A stretch of DNA of 24,039 bases from a virus. A program made the translations under genes and the position numbers. Location: the IMG/VR virus record IMGVR_UViG_3300006854_000048, positions 1 to 24,039 of that record, one strand, 5' to 3'. Positions 1 through 6,470 of the stretch are shown here, one piece after another; position 1 is the stretch's first letter, and every line of letters begins with the position of its first letter. The notes beneath the pieces were generated by a model. That model ran no database searches. It was not told the origin of the DNA and was given only the letters and a program-made list of their open reading frames with translations.

Positions 1-22
1 CCGACGAATATCTGTCTAACGA

Positions 23-1534
23 GTGAGATTTGAGGCTGGTGTGAGCCGAACTCCTCGGATTGCGAACCTCAACAGCCTGAAACGGCTGGAAGACACGTCG
101 GAAGGGCCGTGGCGGCGTTGGCGGACGAGGAGCAGGTCGGCGAGGGCGATCCGGTTCATCGAGTCGTACTGCCCGCCGCCGAAGGGGTTCGGTGCGGGCG
201 AGAACCTGCGGCTGGCCGGGTTCCAGAAGGAGCGGCTCGAGGAATGGCTCGAGGACGGGGTCAATTCGGCGGCCATGTCGGTGGCCCGGGGTAACGGGAA
301 GTCGACCTTCCTGGCCGCCGTCGGGTTGTGGGCGCTGTTCGACGCCGACGCCGCCGGTGGGGCCCCGCAGGTCCCCGTGGTCGCTACCACGCTCATGCAG
401 GCGGTCAGGAGCGTCTACGGGGTGGCCCTGGCGATGATCACGGCCAGCGAGCCGCTCAGGGGCCGGTCGATTGTGTACCAGTCGATCGGGAACCAGAAGG
501 TGGTGGTGCCGACGACGGGCGGCGAGATGTTCGCGGTGTCGAACGACGTGGACGGCCTGCAGGGCCTGGACCCTTCGCTGGCGATCTGCGACGAGATCGG
601 GTTCATGCCGATCGAGTCGTGGGACGCGCTGCTCCTCGCCAGCGGGAAGCGGCCCCGGTCGTTGGTGGTGGGGATCGGCACGCCCGGGTTCGACAAGGAC
701 AACGCGTTGTGGCATTTGCGGGAACGGGTCCGGTCCGGGGTGGTGTTGCCCGGGTTCCGGTTCACGGAGTACGCCGCCGACGATGGTTGCGACATCACCG
801 ACGAAGAGCAGTGGGCGAAGGCGAACCCGGCTTTGAGCGCGGGTTATCAGAACATCGACGCCTTCCGCACCGCGGTGGTGCTTTCCCCATCCGGCCATTT
901 CCGGATCTTCAGGTTGGGTCAGTGGGTCGACGGCACGGAATGCTGGTTGGGGGTGGACGGCGGCCGCGAATGGGACGTGCTCGCTTCCGCCCGGGAGCTG
1001 TCCGTCGGTGAGCCTGCCTGGTTGGGTGTCGACGTCGGTCTGAAACGGGACTCGACCGCGGTGGCGGTGGCGCAGCAGCACGCCGACGGGCGCTGGCACG
1101 TGAAGGTCAGGCTGTGGATCCCGACGGCCGACGAAGCCGTGGACGTCACCGACGTGATGCAACACATCCGGGAGCTGGCCGCCCTGGTCGACGTGCAGGG
1201 CGTGTCGTACGACCCCCGGTTCTTCGACGTGCCGGCCAAGATGCTCGAGGACGAGGGTCTACCGCTGATTGAGGTGCCCCAGTCGGTGGAACGGATGACG
1301 CCGGCTGTGGGTTCGACGTTCGAGCTGATCAAACGGGGCGGTCTCACCCACGACGGCGATCAGGGGGTCACCACCCAGGTGTTGAACGCGGTGGCGCGCT
1401 ACAACGACCGTGGGTTCACGCTGGCGAAGGGGAAGTCGCGGGGTCGGATTGACGCGGCGGTCGCGATGTGCCTGGCGTTGGATTTGGCGTTGCGTCAGGA
1501 ACGGCCGGTCGGGGATCAGGTGTTTTTCGGATGA
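23..1534 (+). CDS. terL: phage terminase large subunit
   Basis: This is the DNA-packaging motor: an ATPase that drives DNA into the prohead, plus a nuclease that cuts the concatemer. The 503 residues fit the family. A Walker A-like motif (SVARGNGKST, residues 86-95) and a Walker B motif (AICDE, 187-191) mark the ATPase. The C-terminal RNase H-like nuclease shows candidate acidic residues D337 (GVDVG), D397 (SYDPRFF) and D477 (GRIDAA). An alternative GTG at 41 (18 bases later) has a better-placed purine tract (TGAGG at 31-35), so the true start may be 41. The stop overlaps the next ATG (ATGA at 1531). No small terminase gene is visible; it would lie left of the window. Portal does not follow directly as it usually does: about 2.9 kb of accessory genes lie between. 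Confidence 0.95.
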   Translation: MRFEAGVSRTPRIANLNSLKRLEDTSEGPWRRWRTRSRSARAIRFIESYCPPPKGFGAGENLRLAGFQKERLEEWLEDGVNSAAMSVARGNGKSTFLAAVGLWALFDADAAGGAPQVPVVATTLMQAVRSVYGVALAMITASEPLRGRSIVYQSIGNQKVVVPTTGGEMFAVSNDVDGLQGLDPSLAICDEIGFMPIESWDALLLASGKRPRSLVVGIGTPGFDKDNALWHLRERVRSGVVLPGFRFTEYAADDGCDITDEEQWAKANPALSAGYQNIDAFRTAVVLSPSGHFRIFRLGQWVDGTECWLGVDGGREWDVLASARELSVGEPAWLGVDVGLKRDSTAVAVAQQHADGRWHVKVRLWIPTADEAVDVTDVMQHIRELAALVDVQGVSYDPRFFDVPAKMLEDEGLPLIEVPQSVERMTPAVGSTFELIKRGGLTHDGDQGVTTQVLNAVARYNDRGFTLAKGKSRGRIDAAVAMCLALDLALRQERPVGDQVFFG

Positions 1535-1752
1535 CCGAACCCGCACAGTCCGCCGATACTGCTCGGGGGAAGGGCGGGATTATGCGCCGCGGTTTAGTCG
1601 CACCTGACGTCCTCGGGATAGCGGTCGAGGCCTACGGCCACTTACCGCCGAAGGGCCTGACAACCGTTGCTGGGCCTAGAGAACAGTATAAAATACCGAC
1701 CATAGTATTGTTACATCCGGTATACACCGAGTTAACTCGGACCATAGTATGA
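1531..1752 (+). CDS. small AT-rich hypothetical protein (73 aa)
   Basis: I do not recognise the product. The case for a gene is positional: its ATG overlaps the terminase stop (ATGA at 1531-1534) and its TGA overlaps the next ATG (ATGA at 1749-1752), the linkage used throughout this genome. The C-terminal third is rich in Ile, Val, Leu, Tyr and Thr. Codon use differs sharply from the neighbours: TTA four times, ATA four times and one AGA, all rare elsewhere here. The last 70 bases also hold a 14-bp palindrome and an 11-bp direct repeat, so this may instead be a regulatory spacer with a chance ORF, or both. Recently acquired DNA would fit the composition. Confidence 0.45.
   Translation: MTEPAQSADTARGKGGIMRRGLVAPDVLGIAVEAYGHLPPKGLTTVAGPREQYKIPTIVLLHPVYTELTRTIV
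1667..1694 (+). promoter_or_regulatory. possible promoter in AT-rich segment after the terminase gene
   Basis: TTGCTG (1667-1672) and TAAAAT (1689-1694) are 16 bases apart. The -10 matches the sigma-70 consensus at five of six positions, the -35 at only three. The sequence is unusually AT-rich for this genome. It would start transcription near 1701, upstream of the methyltransferase block. It is read from the sequence only. Confidence 0.3.
1698..1750. repeat. 14-bp palindrome between two 11-bp direct repeats (candidate operator)
   Basis: CCGAGTTAACTCGG at 1727-1740 is a perfect 14-bp palindrome. GACCATAGTAT occurs at 1698-1708 and again at 1740-1750, 42 bases apart (about four helical turns); the second copy runs into the ATG at 1749. 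Such dyads in an AT-rich gap suggest a protein-binding site controlling the accessory genes downstream. Confidence 0.5.
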
Positions 1753-2093
1753 CCAGCGCTCAGCGGGTCAGGGTCATCGGTGGTCCCTGGAAGGAACGCA
1801 TCGGCTGTCTCGGGCACATCGTTGAGCCGACGCCCGAATGGCAGCAGGTCTACCCCTTCGTCGGACTCCAGGCCCACAAGGCCATCATCGTTCTGGACGA
1901 CGATCCGCTGTCCTGTCGCAACCTCGGATGCGAGCACGAGTCCGGCTCGGCCATGTGCACCGAGAAATGGGACCCCCGCTGGAGTTGCGTCATCAACCGC
2001 CGGGACTTGGAACGTCTGGAGACCCCGCACATAACGCCGCCCGAAGACGGCGAAACCCTGCATCAGTACGACGGTTGTCAGGAGGGGTCATGA
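1749..2093 (+). CDS. hypothetical protein with KOW-like N terminus
   Basis: A 114-residue protein of unknown function. Residues 6-24 (RVRVIGGPWKERIGCLGHI) resemble a KOW/SH3-like beta-barrel motif of nucleic-acid-binding proteins. The middle holds several Cys and His residues (CRNLGCEHE, then further Cys) that could bind a metal. The start overlaps the preceding ORF by ATGA and there is no Shine-Dalgarno match, so translation would be coupled or leaderless. It ends overlapping the next ATG, which has a strong AGGAGG. First clear member of the accessory block after the terminase gene. The KOW suggestion is weak. Confidence 0.7.
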   Translation: MTSAQRVRVIGGPWKERIGCLGHIVEPTPEWQQVYPFVGLQAHKAIIVLDDDPLSCRNLGCEHESGSAMCTEKWDPRWSCVINRRDLERLETPHITPPEDGETLHQYDGCQEGS

Positions 2094-2344
2094 GCGGCCC
2101 GAAGGGTGAGCTTCCTGGCTCCCCGCCCAAGAAGGCGCAGGCTGTTCCGCCCACCCCGCCGCCCGACCCGCACGTTCCCGCTGGCGGACCGTGGACCCGA
2201 CATGGCCATGCCGTCCCAGGCGTCACCGTGGCCGGTTCTGGCCGCCCGCCAGTCGCTCGATGCGGTGGTCCTGGCCTCTGCGCTCCGTGTGCCCTCGACG
2301 CCCAGCGATTGCTACGTATCGACGGTACTGGAACCAGCAAATGA
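2090..2344 (+). CDS. small Pro-rich Cys-containing phage protein
   Basis: An 84-residue protein. The N-terminal half is rich in Pro, Gly and Lys; the C-terminal half has a Cys cluster (ARCGGPGLCAPCALDA) that looks like a small zinc-binding motif. Similar HGH.VPGVT...CGGPGLC proteins are, from memory, common unannotated ORFs in actinophages. The start is well supported: ATG at 2090 follows AGGAGG (2080-2085) and overlaps the previous stop. The stop overlaps the next ATG at 2341. No enzymatic function can be assigned. Confidence 0.7.
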   Translation: MSGPKGELPGSPPKKAQAVPPTPPPDPHVPAGGPWTRHGHAVPGVTVAGSGRPPVARCGGPGLCAPCALDAQRLLRIDGTGTSK

Positions 2345-2502
2345 GGTGGTTGAAAAGAAAGAAAGCGCCTGTGCGGACTACCAGAAAGCTCGAATACGGT
2401 GATCACAATCGACCATGTACATGTCACGGCCCTGGTGACGACTGGTACGAAATCACTGGCGAGAAGCGTTCCGGGGTGCAGATGATCGACGGGTCAACGT
2501 GA
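2341..2502 (+). CDS. small hypothetical protein (53 aa)
   Basis: A 53-residue protein with a very basic N terminus (MRWLKRKKAPVR) and a central CTCHGPGDDWYE segment with two Cys and a His. It overlaps its neighbours by ATGA (2341) and GTGA (2499). The last codons (MIDGST) are encoded by the first copy of the start-associated motif, which serves as the leader of the methyltransferase gene. The function is unknown; a small nucleic-acid-binding protein is possible from the charge alone. Confidence 0.65.
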   Translation: MRWLKRKKAPVRTTRKLEYGDHNRPCTCHGPGDDWYEITGEKRSGVQMIDGST

Positions 2503-3149
2503 CGCCGTACTACGACGACGGACAGTCGACGATCTACCACGGCCACTGCCGCGAGATCCTGCCCGGGCTGGAGGGCGTGACGGCCATCGTCAGCGATCCA
2601 CCGTACGGGATGGCCTGGGACGGCAAAATCACCCGCGGCCCAAACGGCACCGGCTCGAAACTCCCCACGAGACACTGGGACGTTCCAGTCGTCGGCGACG
2701 ACGAGCCGTTCGACCCGACGTTCCTGCTCACCTTCCCCGAAGTCCTCCTGTGGGGCATGAACCATTACCCACAACACCTAGAGCGCGGGACGCTCCTCGT
2801 TTGGATCAAGCGTTACGACGACGGGTTCGGCAGCTTCCTCAGTGACGCCGAGGTGGCGTGGTTCAGTCGTGGTCATGGGGTCTACTGCCGCCGAGACACG
2901 TCCCTGCAGGGCGAGAGTCGTATGCGATATCACCCGACGCAAAAGCCGGTGCCGCTCATGGAGTGGTGCATCGGGTTTCTTAAGTCGCCAGGCGTAATTG
3001 TGGATCCGTTCGCTGGTTCTGGTTCCACGCTGGTGGCGGCGAAGAACCTCGGGCGGCGAGCTATAGGGATAGAGGTCGAGGAGCGCTACTGCGAGGTCGC
3101 CGTTAAGCGGCTCGCCCAAGAAGTCCTCGACTTCGGAGGGGCCGCATGA
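2499..3149 (+). CDS. site-specific DNA methyltransferase, beta class (N6-adenine likely)
   Basis: A 216-residue SAM-dependent DNA methyltransferase. The catalytic motif IV (DPPY, residues 33-36) comes before the SAM-binding motif I (DPFAGSGST, 169-177), which is followed by GIEVEERY (190-197); this order defines the beta class. HPTQKP (145-150) is the usual motif before the SAM site. DPPY favours N6-adenine over N4-cytosine methylation. No restriction endonuclease lies beside it, so it is an orphan enzyme, probably protecting phage DNA against host restriction or marking it. It starts at a GTG overlapping the preceding stop. The length is at the short end of the family, so its target-recognition region is small. 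The recognition sequence cannot be read from the protein. Confidence 0.92.
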   Translation: MTPYYDDGQSTIYHGHCREILPGLEGVTAIVSDPPYGMAWDGKITRGPNGTGSKLPTRHWDVPVVGDDEPFDPTFLLTFPEVLLWGMNHYPQHLERGTLLVWIKRYDDGFGSFLSDAEVAWFSRGHGVYCRRDTSLQGESRMRYHPTQKPVPLMEWCIGFLKSPGVIVDPFAGSGSTLVAAKNLGRRAIGIEVEERYCEVAVKRLAQEVLDFGGAA

Positions 3150-3292
3150 TCCGCATGACCGAGCCGATGCCATGCCCCCGGTGCCGACGCCCGGTGGTCC
3201 CGGGTGAGGAGCGTTGGTACGACGAGGACGGCCAGCCCCACGTCTGTGAACCAGCACAGCACGACGGCTGTGGGAGCGACGAACCGTCGTGA
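3146..3292 (+). CDS. small zinc-ribbon-like protein (48 aa)
   Basis: A 48-residue ORF between two methyltransferase genes, joined to both by ATGA (3146) and GTGA (3289). It has CPRC near the N terminus and two further Cys with His residues (HVCEPAQHDGC), the layout of a small zinc ribbon. Such peptides may act in DNA binding or as partner subunits; nothing here shows which. The tight overlaps on both sides make it likely to be translated. Confidence 0.65.
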   Translation: MIRMTEPMPCPRCRRPVVPGEERWYDEDGQPHVCEPAQHDGCGSDEPS

Positions 3293-3825
3293 CCTGGGAA
3301 GGGCTGACGCCCCCGTACGCCACCATCGTGGCCGACCCGCCGTGGTCGTACAACCGAAGCAAGGGCATCCAGGGCGCCATCGACGACCAGTATTCGACGC
3401 TCACCGGCTACGAGGTCGCCGCCCTCCAGGTGGAGGCACTCGCCGCCAAGGACGCCCACCTGTACCTGTGGGCCACCACGCCGAAGCTCTGGGACCGACC
3501 GCACCCCGCCGAGATTGCGGAGGCGTGGGGCTTCACGTTCAAGACGATGATCACCTGGGTCAAGGGAGAGAAGTCCGGCCTCGGCTGGTACTACCGAGTC
3601 GACACCGAACACTGCCTGTTCTGCACCCGAGGCAAGGCGCCTATCCCACCCGAGCTGCGCCAGTCCAACGTCCTCTGGTCACCCCGAGGCGCCCACTCGG
3701 CCAAGCCGGCGGCCTTCTACGACATCGTTGAGTCGGTCAGTTCAGGGCCGTACCTAGAGCTGTTCTGCCGGGCGCCCGTCATGGGCTGGGACTCTTGGGG
3801 GAAGGGCTACGAGGTGGCCTCATGA
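3289..3825 (+). CDS. MT-A70 family adenine N6-methyltransferase
   Basis: A 178-residue SAM-dependent methyltransferase of the MT-A70 family. The catalytic DPPW is at residues 16-19, followed by the family's usual segments: YLWATTPK, a conserved WGFTFKTMITWVK region, and a C-terminal YLELFCRAPVMGWDSWG. Phage members methylate adenine in DNA. With the upstream DPPY enzyme this phage carries two unrelated methyltransferases within 1.3 kb, pointing to modification of its own DNA against restriction. It starts at a GTG overlapping the previous stop and is near full length for phage members. RNA methylation is the alternative, judged less likely. Confidence 0.9.
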   Translation: MTWEGLTPPYATIVADPPWSYNRSKGIQGAIDDQYSTLTGYEVAALQVEALAAKDAHLYLWATTPKLWDRPHPAEIAEAWGFTFKTMITWVKGEKSGLGWYYRVDTEHCLFCTRGKAPIPPELRQSNVLWSPRGAHSAKPAAFYDIVESVSSGPYLELFCRAPVMGWDSWGKGYEVAS

Positions 3826-3896
3826 GGTGCAACGTAACCCCGCCCGGCGACGGCCGAAAAGTGCAACATATCGACGGGAGGGACGGCAATGGCTAA
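3822..3896 (+). CDS. possible 24-aa leader peptide
   Basis: A 24-codon ORF that begins with an ATGA overlap on the MT-A70 stop and ends 8 bases inside the next gene. It fills the only gap in an otherwise overlapping chain and could couple translation, but it is too short to judge on composition. Its 3' part contains the second copy of the start-associated motif. Confidence 0.25.
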   Translation: MRCNVTPPGDGRKVQHIDGRDGNG

Positions 3897-4089
3897 CCCG
3901 GTGACGAGGACGGTCACGGTCCCGTTTGCTGGCGACCTTGAGCCACTGAAGCGTCAGCTTGCCGTCCTGCGGACCCTCTGTTCGCAGATCGGGTTCGCTA
4001 TCGACACGGCCCTCCTGGCGCTGGACGAGCCCGACTCCTGGCCTGACGCCGACGTGCAACAGTTCGACGGGTCAGACGATGGACGTTGA
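3889..4089 (+). CDS. small hypothetical protein (66 aa)
   Basis: A 66-residue protein with no recognised family. The N-terminal half looks helical (LEPLKRQLAVLRTLCSQIGFAIDTALLAL) and the tail is acidic. ATG at 3889 has a good Shine-Dalgarno (GGGAGG, 3876-3881) and follows the second motif copy. The C-terminal QFDGS is encoded by the third motif copy and recurs at the end of the next protein, although the two proteins are otherwise unrelated, so the DNA motif and not the peptide is what is conserved. Confidence 0.65.
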   Translation: MANPVTRTVTVPFAGDLEPLKRQLAVLRTLCSQIGFAIDTALLALDEPDSWPDADVQQFDGSDDGR

Positions 4090-4282
4090 TCTCCCGATCA
4101 TCCGCCCCACGGTGGTCTACCGCTGCCGTAACTGCAAGAAGCTGGCCTACGGTCACGCCATCCTCCCGGCTGACGACAACCCTCCGTCGATCGACTGTGC
4201 CTGTTGGAAAGGGCCACGTTGGGAGCGAGGCGTCTGGTTCCCCGAACCCGAACAGTTCGACGGATCAGGGTGCGGTGACTGA
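4079..4282 (+). CDS. small zinc-ribbon-like protein (67 aa)
   Basis: A 67-residue protein with a CRNCKK knuckle at about residues 16-21 and a CAC pair near 40, consistent with a small zinc-binding fold. It overlaps the preceding gene by 11 bases. The C-terminal EQFDGSG is encoded by the fourth motif copy. The function is unknown; as part of the methyltransferase block it may be an accessory DNA-binding factor. Confidence 0.65.
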   Translation: MDVDLPIIRPTVVYRCRNCKKLAYGHAILPADDNPPSIDCACWKGPRWERGVWFPEPEQFDGSGCGD

Positions 4283-4424
4283 CCGCCGCGAATACGAACG
4301 GCGCCGACTGGCGACGTTCCGCCGCCAACACCGCGGCCAGGAGCCGCCGCAACACGGCAAGAACGGCTACCAGAACTACGGCTGCCGCTGTGCAATCTGT
4401 ACAGAGGCGGTCCGCAGCCGCTAG
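4275..4424 (+). CDS. small actinophage-type protein with GCRCxxC motif
   Basis: A 49-residue basic protein starting at GTG 4275, overlapping the previous stop by 8 bases. Its C-terminal region reads HGKNGYQNYGCRCAICTEA. Short ORFs with HG..GY.NYGCRC..C are, from memory, very frequent in actinophages; they look like a minimal zinc-binding, DNA-binding peptide, and their role is not established. It is the last gene of the accessory block before the 54-base gap that precedes the head genes. Confidence 0.7.
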   Translation: MTDRREYERRRLATFRRQHRGQEPPQHGKNGYQNYGCRCAICTEAVRSR

Positions 4425-4440
4425 CTGTTTGTACGCATTC

Positions 4441-4458
4441 CGCTTGCTACTGCAAGCG
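4441..4458. repeat. perfect hairpin (7-bp stem, 4-base loop)
   Basis: CGCTTGC, loop TACT, GCAAGCG. It lies in the gap between the accessory block and the head genes. No T-run follows on either strand, so it may be a factor-assisted terminator, an operator, or an RNA structure guarding the next start. Confidence 0.5.
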
Positions 4459-4470
4459 CATCGGTGTAAT
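4444..4470 (+). promoter_or_regulatory. possible promoter for the head gene operon
   Basis: TTGCTA (4444-4449) and TGTAAT (4465-4470) are 15 bases apart, directly before the GTG at 4479. The -10 matches at five of six positions; the spacing is short. The -35 overlaps the hairpin at 4441-4458, which could let a regulator block it. Confidence 0.3.
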
Positions 4471-4478
4471 TCAGGGGT

Positions 4479-4658
4479 GTGGCCGACGCCCTCGAACTGA
4501 TCGGCGCGGTACTTATCGTCGTCGGTATCGCCCTCTGGGCGTGGCCGCTGGCCCTGATCGTCACCGGCCTGTTCCTCGTCGCCGCCTCCTGGTCCCTCGC
4601 CCCGCGGCCCGGACGCGATGGGAAGGCTGCTCCGGTGGCGGCGAGGACAGGCCGGTGA
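4479..4658 (+). CDS. small two-helix membrane protein
   Basis: A 59-residue protein with two hydrophobic segments (about residues 7-24 and 26-41) and a basic Pro/Ala-rich C-terminal tail. A small membrane protein in this place, just before the portal, is common in actinophages; its role is unknown. The start is GTG 4479 behind AGGGG, with a spacing too short for an ideal site. The TGA stop overlaps the portal GTG (GTGA at 4655-4658), which supports this frame and also fixes the portal start. Confidence 0.7.
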   Translation: MADALELIGAVLIVVGIALWAWPLALIVTGLFLVAASWSLAPRPGRDGKAAPVAARTGR

Positions 4659-5890
4659 CAATCCTGGCCCGCCTCCGCGAGGCCCGCTCCCTCGAGAACC
4701 CGCAATATCCGCTCACCAGCCAGGCGCTCATCGACATGTTCACCCGGCCGATGTCGTCCGGGGTCGCCGTCGACGAAATGTCGGCCATGACGGTCCCCGC
4801 CGTCTACCGGGCCGTGAGCCTGATCGCCGGCACCGCCGCCGGTCTCCCACTCAAGATCTACCGCGATCAGGGCGGGCAGCGGACCGAGATACGGACCCCG
4901 CTCCTCGAGGCGCCCTACCCGTTCGTGACCCCGTTCGAGTTCTGGGAGCTGGCCTACACGGACATGCTGCTGTGGGGCAATACCTACCAGTACAAGGTGT
5001 TCAACCAGCTGGGCGACACGGTCGTCAAACTGTTGCGAATCCCGCCGTGGCAGATCCAGCCGATCCCCAACACGACCCAGAGCCCCCTCCACCCGGGTCC
5101 CAAACTGTTCCGGGTCGCCGGCAGCGACCAGCAGTTCGGTCTCGGTGAGGTCATGCACATCTCGGCGCTCGGCCACACCGGGCTGCGAGGCCTGTCGCGG
5201 GTCGGACTGGGTGCTGAGGGGATCGGGGTGGCCCTGGCCGCCGAACGGACCGCAGCGAAAATGTTCGGCGAGGGTCTCCTGTTCACCGGGATCCTGTCGT
5301 CGGAGCAGGACCTGACCCAGGACGCCGCCGAGACGCTCGGGGCCCGGTTCCGGAAGATGATCGGGTCGCGGGGGCCGGGAGCGAAAATCCCGGTGTTGGG
5401 TCGGGGCACGAAATTCGAGCGGGTCTCGATGGATGCCACCGAAGGCCAGTTCCTCGAATCCCGCCAGTTCCAGGTCCTCGAGGTGGCCCGCCTGTTCGGG
5501 GTGGACCCGGCGCTGTTGATGGACCCGACCGCCGTCATGAACTACGGCGAACCCCAGAAACAGAACTTCCTCGATTTCACGATGGAGACGTGGCTGCGCC
5601 GCGTCGAACAGGCCGTGTCGTTGCATCTGACACCGAGGGGCCAGTTCGCTGAGTACACCCGCTCGGCGTTCCTGCGGGCCGACACCCAGACCCGCTATGA
5701 GACGTACGCCAGGGCGGCCCAGTTCGGTCTGCTGACCCGCAACGAGATCCGGGCCCTCGAGAACCTCCCGCCGATCGACGGGCTCGACGAGCCGCTGACA
5801 CCGGTCAATCTCGGTGGCGCCGCCAACGAACAGCCTGTGGCCGGGCAGACACCGGCCACGGACGGTCAGGGGGTTCCAGTTGGAACTTGA
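4655..5890 (+). CDS. phage portal protein, HK97 type
   Basis: 411 residues. It forms the dodecameric ring at the capsid vertex through which DNA enters and leaves, and it docks the terminase and connector. Typical family segments are visible: an early block with VPAVYRAVSLIAGTAAGLPLKIYR, a WGNTYQYKV region, and the conserved LFGVDPALLMDPT segment before the C-terminal helices. GTG 4655 is chosen because it overlaps the stop of the upstream membrane gene; the longer frame back to 4541 gives an unlikely Arg/Pro-rich extension. The gene overlaps the protease start by 11 bases. Confidence 0.95.
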   Translation: MTILARLREARSLENPQYPLTSQALIDMFTRPMSSGVAVDEMSAMTVPAVYRAVSLIAGTAAGLPLKIYRDQGGQRTEIRTPLLEAPYPFVTPFEFWELAYTDMLLWGNTYQYKVFNQLGDTVVKLLRIPPWQIQPIPNTTQSPLHPGPKLFRVAGSDQQFGLGEVMHISALGHTGLRGLSRVGLGAEGIGVALAAERTAAKMFGEGLLFTGILSSEQDLTQDAAETLGARFRKMIGSRGPGAKIPVLGRGTKFERVSMDATEGQFLESRQFQVLEVARLFGVDPALLMDPTAVMNYGEPQKQNFLDFTMETWLRRVEQAVSLHLTPRGQFAEYTRSAFLRADTQTRYETYARAAQFGLLTRNEIRALENLPPIDGLDEPLTPVNLGGAANEQPVAGQTPATDGQGVPVGT

Positions 5891-6470
5891 ACAGCGGTCC
5901 GCGCCGCTCGAACGGGTGGCCGTCAACAACCGCAAATTCCGGGGTCACGCCGCGGTGTACGGCCAGAAGGCGTGGATCGGCGGCGACTCGGGGTTCTGGG
6001 AGGTGATCGAACCGGGTGCGTTCGATCGGGTTCTCGCCGACGGACCCGATGTTCGGCTTCTGCTGGAACACGACCCGCGGTGGCTGCTGGGACGGACCAC
6101 TTCCGGAACGTTGCGGCTGTCGACCGATAAGAAAGGTCTGGCCGTGGAGGCGGACATGCCTGACACGTCCTACGCCCACGACACCGCCGAACTTGTCACC
6201 CGCGGCGACCTGGCCCAGATGTCGTTCGCGTTCGATGTGCCGTACCCGCCGCAAACGGAGTTCGAAGTGTGGGAACGCCAGAAGGACGGGACGGACCTGC
6301 GCCGCCTTGTCGATTTCCGGGGCCTGTGGGACGCCTCCCTGGTGTCCTACCCGGCGTATGAGGGGACCGACGTCGCGTTGCGTTCGGCGACGCGCTGGCG
6401 GGCCGATGTGGAAAAAGAAAGGCTGCTCGCCGTCAGGCGGCGGCTCGCGATCCTGAAAGGAAACAGCTAA
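5880..6470 (+). CDS. prohead maturation protease, HK97 family (U35-like)
   Basis: 196 residues. This serine protease cleaves the capsid scaffold region during head maturation. Conserved segments are GHAAVYG near residue 22, EVIEPGAFDRVL (41-52), EHDPRWLLGRT (63-73) with candidate catalytic H64, MSFAF (114-118) with candidate S115, and LWDASLVSYPAY (149-160). I chose TTG 5880 because the upstream AGGGGG fits and the resulting N terminus matches the family; the longer frame from 5814 runs inside the portal gene. GTG 5916 is a less likely alternative. It ends in TAATG, so the stop overlaps the capsid start. Confidence 0.9.
   Translation: MELEQRSAPLERVAVNNRKFRGHAAVYGQKAWIGGDSGFWEVIEPGAFDRVLADGPDVRLLLEHDPRWLLGRTTSGTLRLSTDKKGLAVEADMPDTSYAHDTAELVTRGDLAQMSFAFDVPYPPQTEFEVWERQKDGTDLRRLVDFRGLWDASLVSYPAYEGTDVALRSATRWRADVEKERLLAVRRRLAILKGNS

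Noticed and set aside
328-1011. 227-codon plus-strand ORF inside the terminase gene
   Set aside because: Frame-shifted shadow, extremely rich in Arg and Gly; terminase motifs lie in the other frame.
1349-1372. GATCAGGG-like match within the terminase gene as another start-associated motif
   Set aside because: It lies within a gene, far from any start, and matches only a few bases.
4421-5935. 504-codon minus-strand ORF opposite the portal gene
   Set aside because: Shadow of high-GC coding on the plus strand; Arg/Gly/Pro/His-rich product with no family pattern, and the portal frame is clear.
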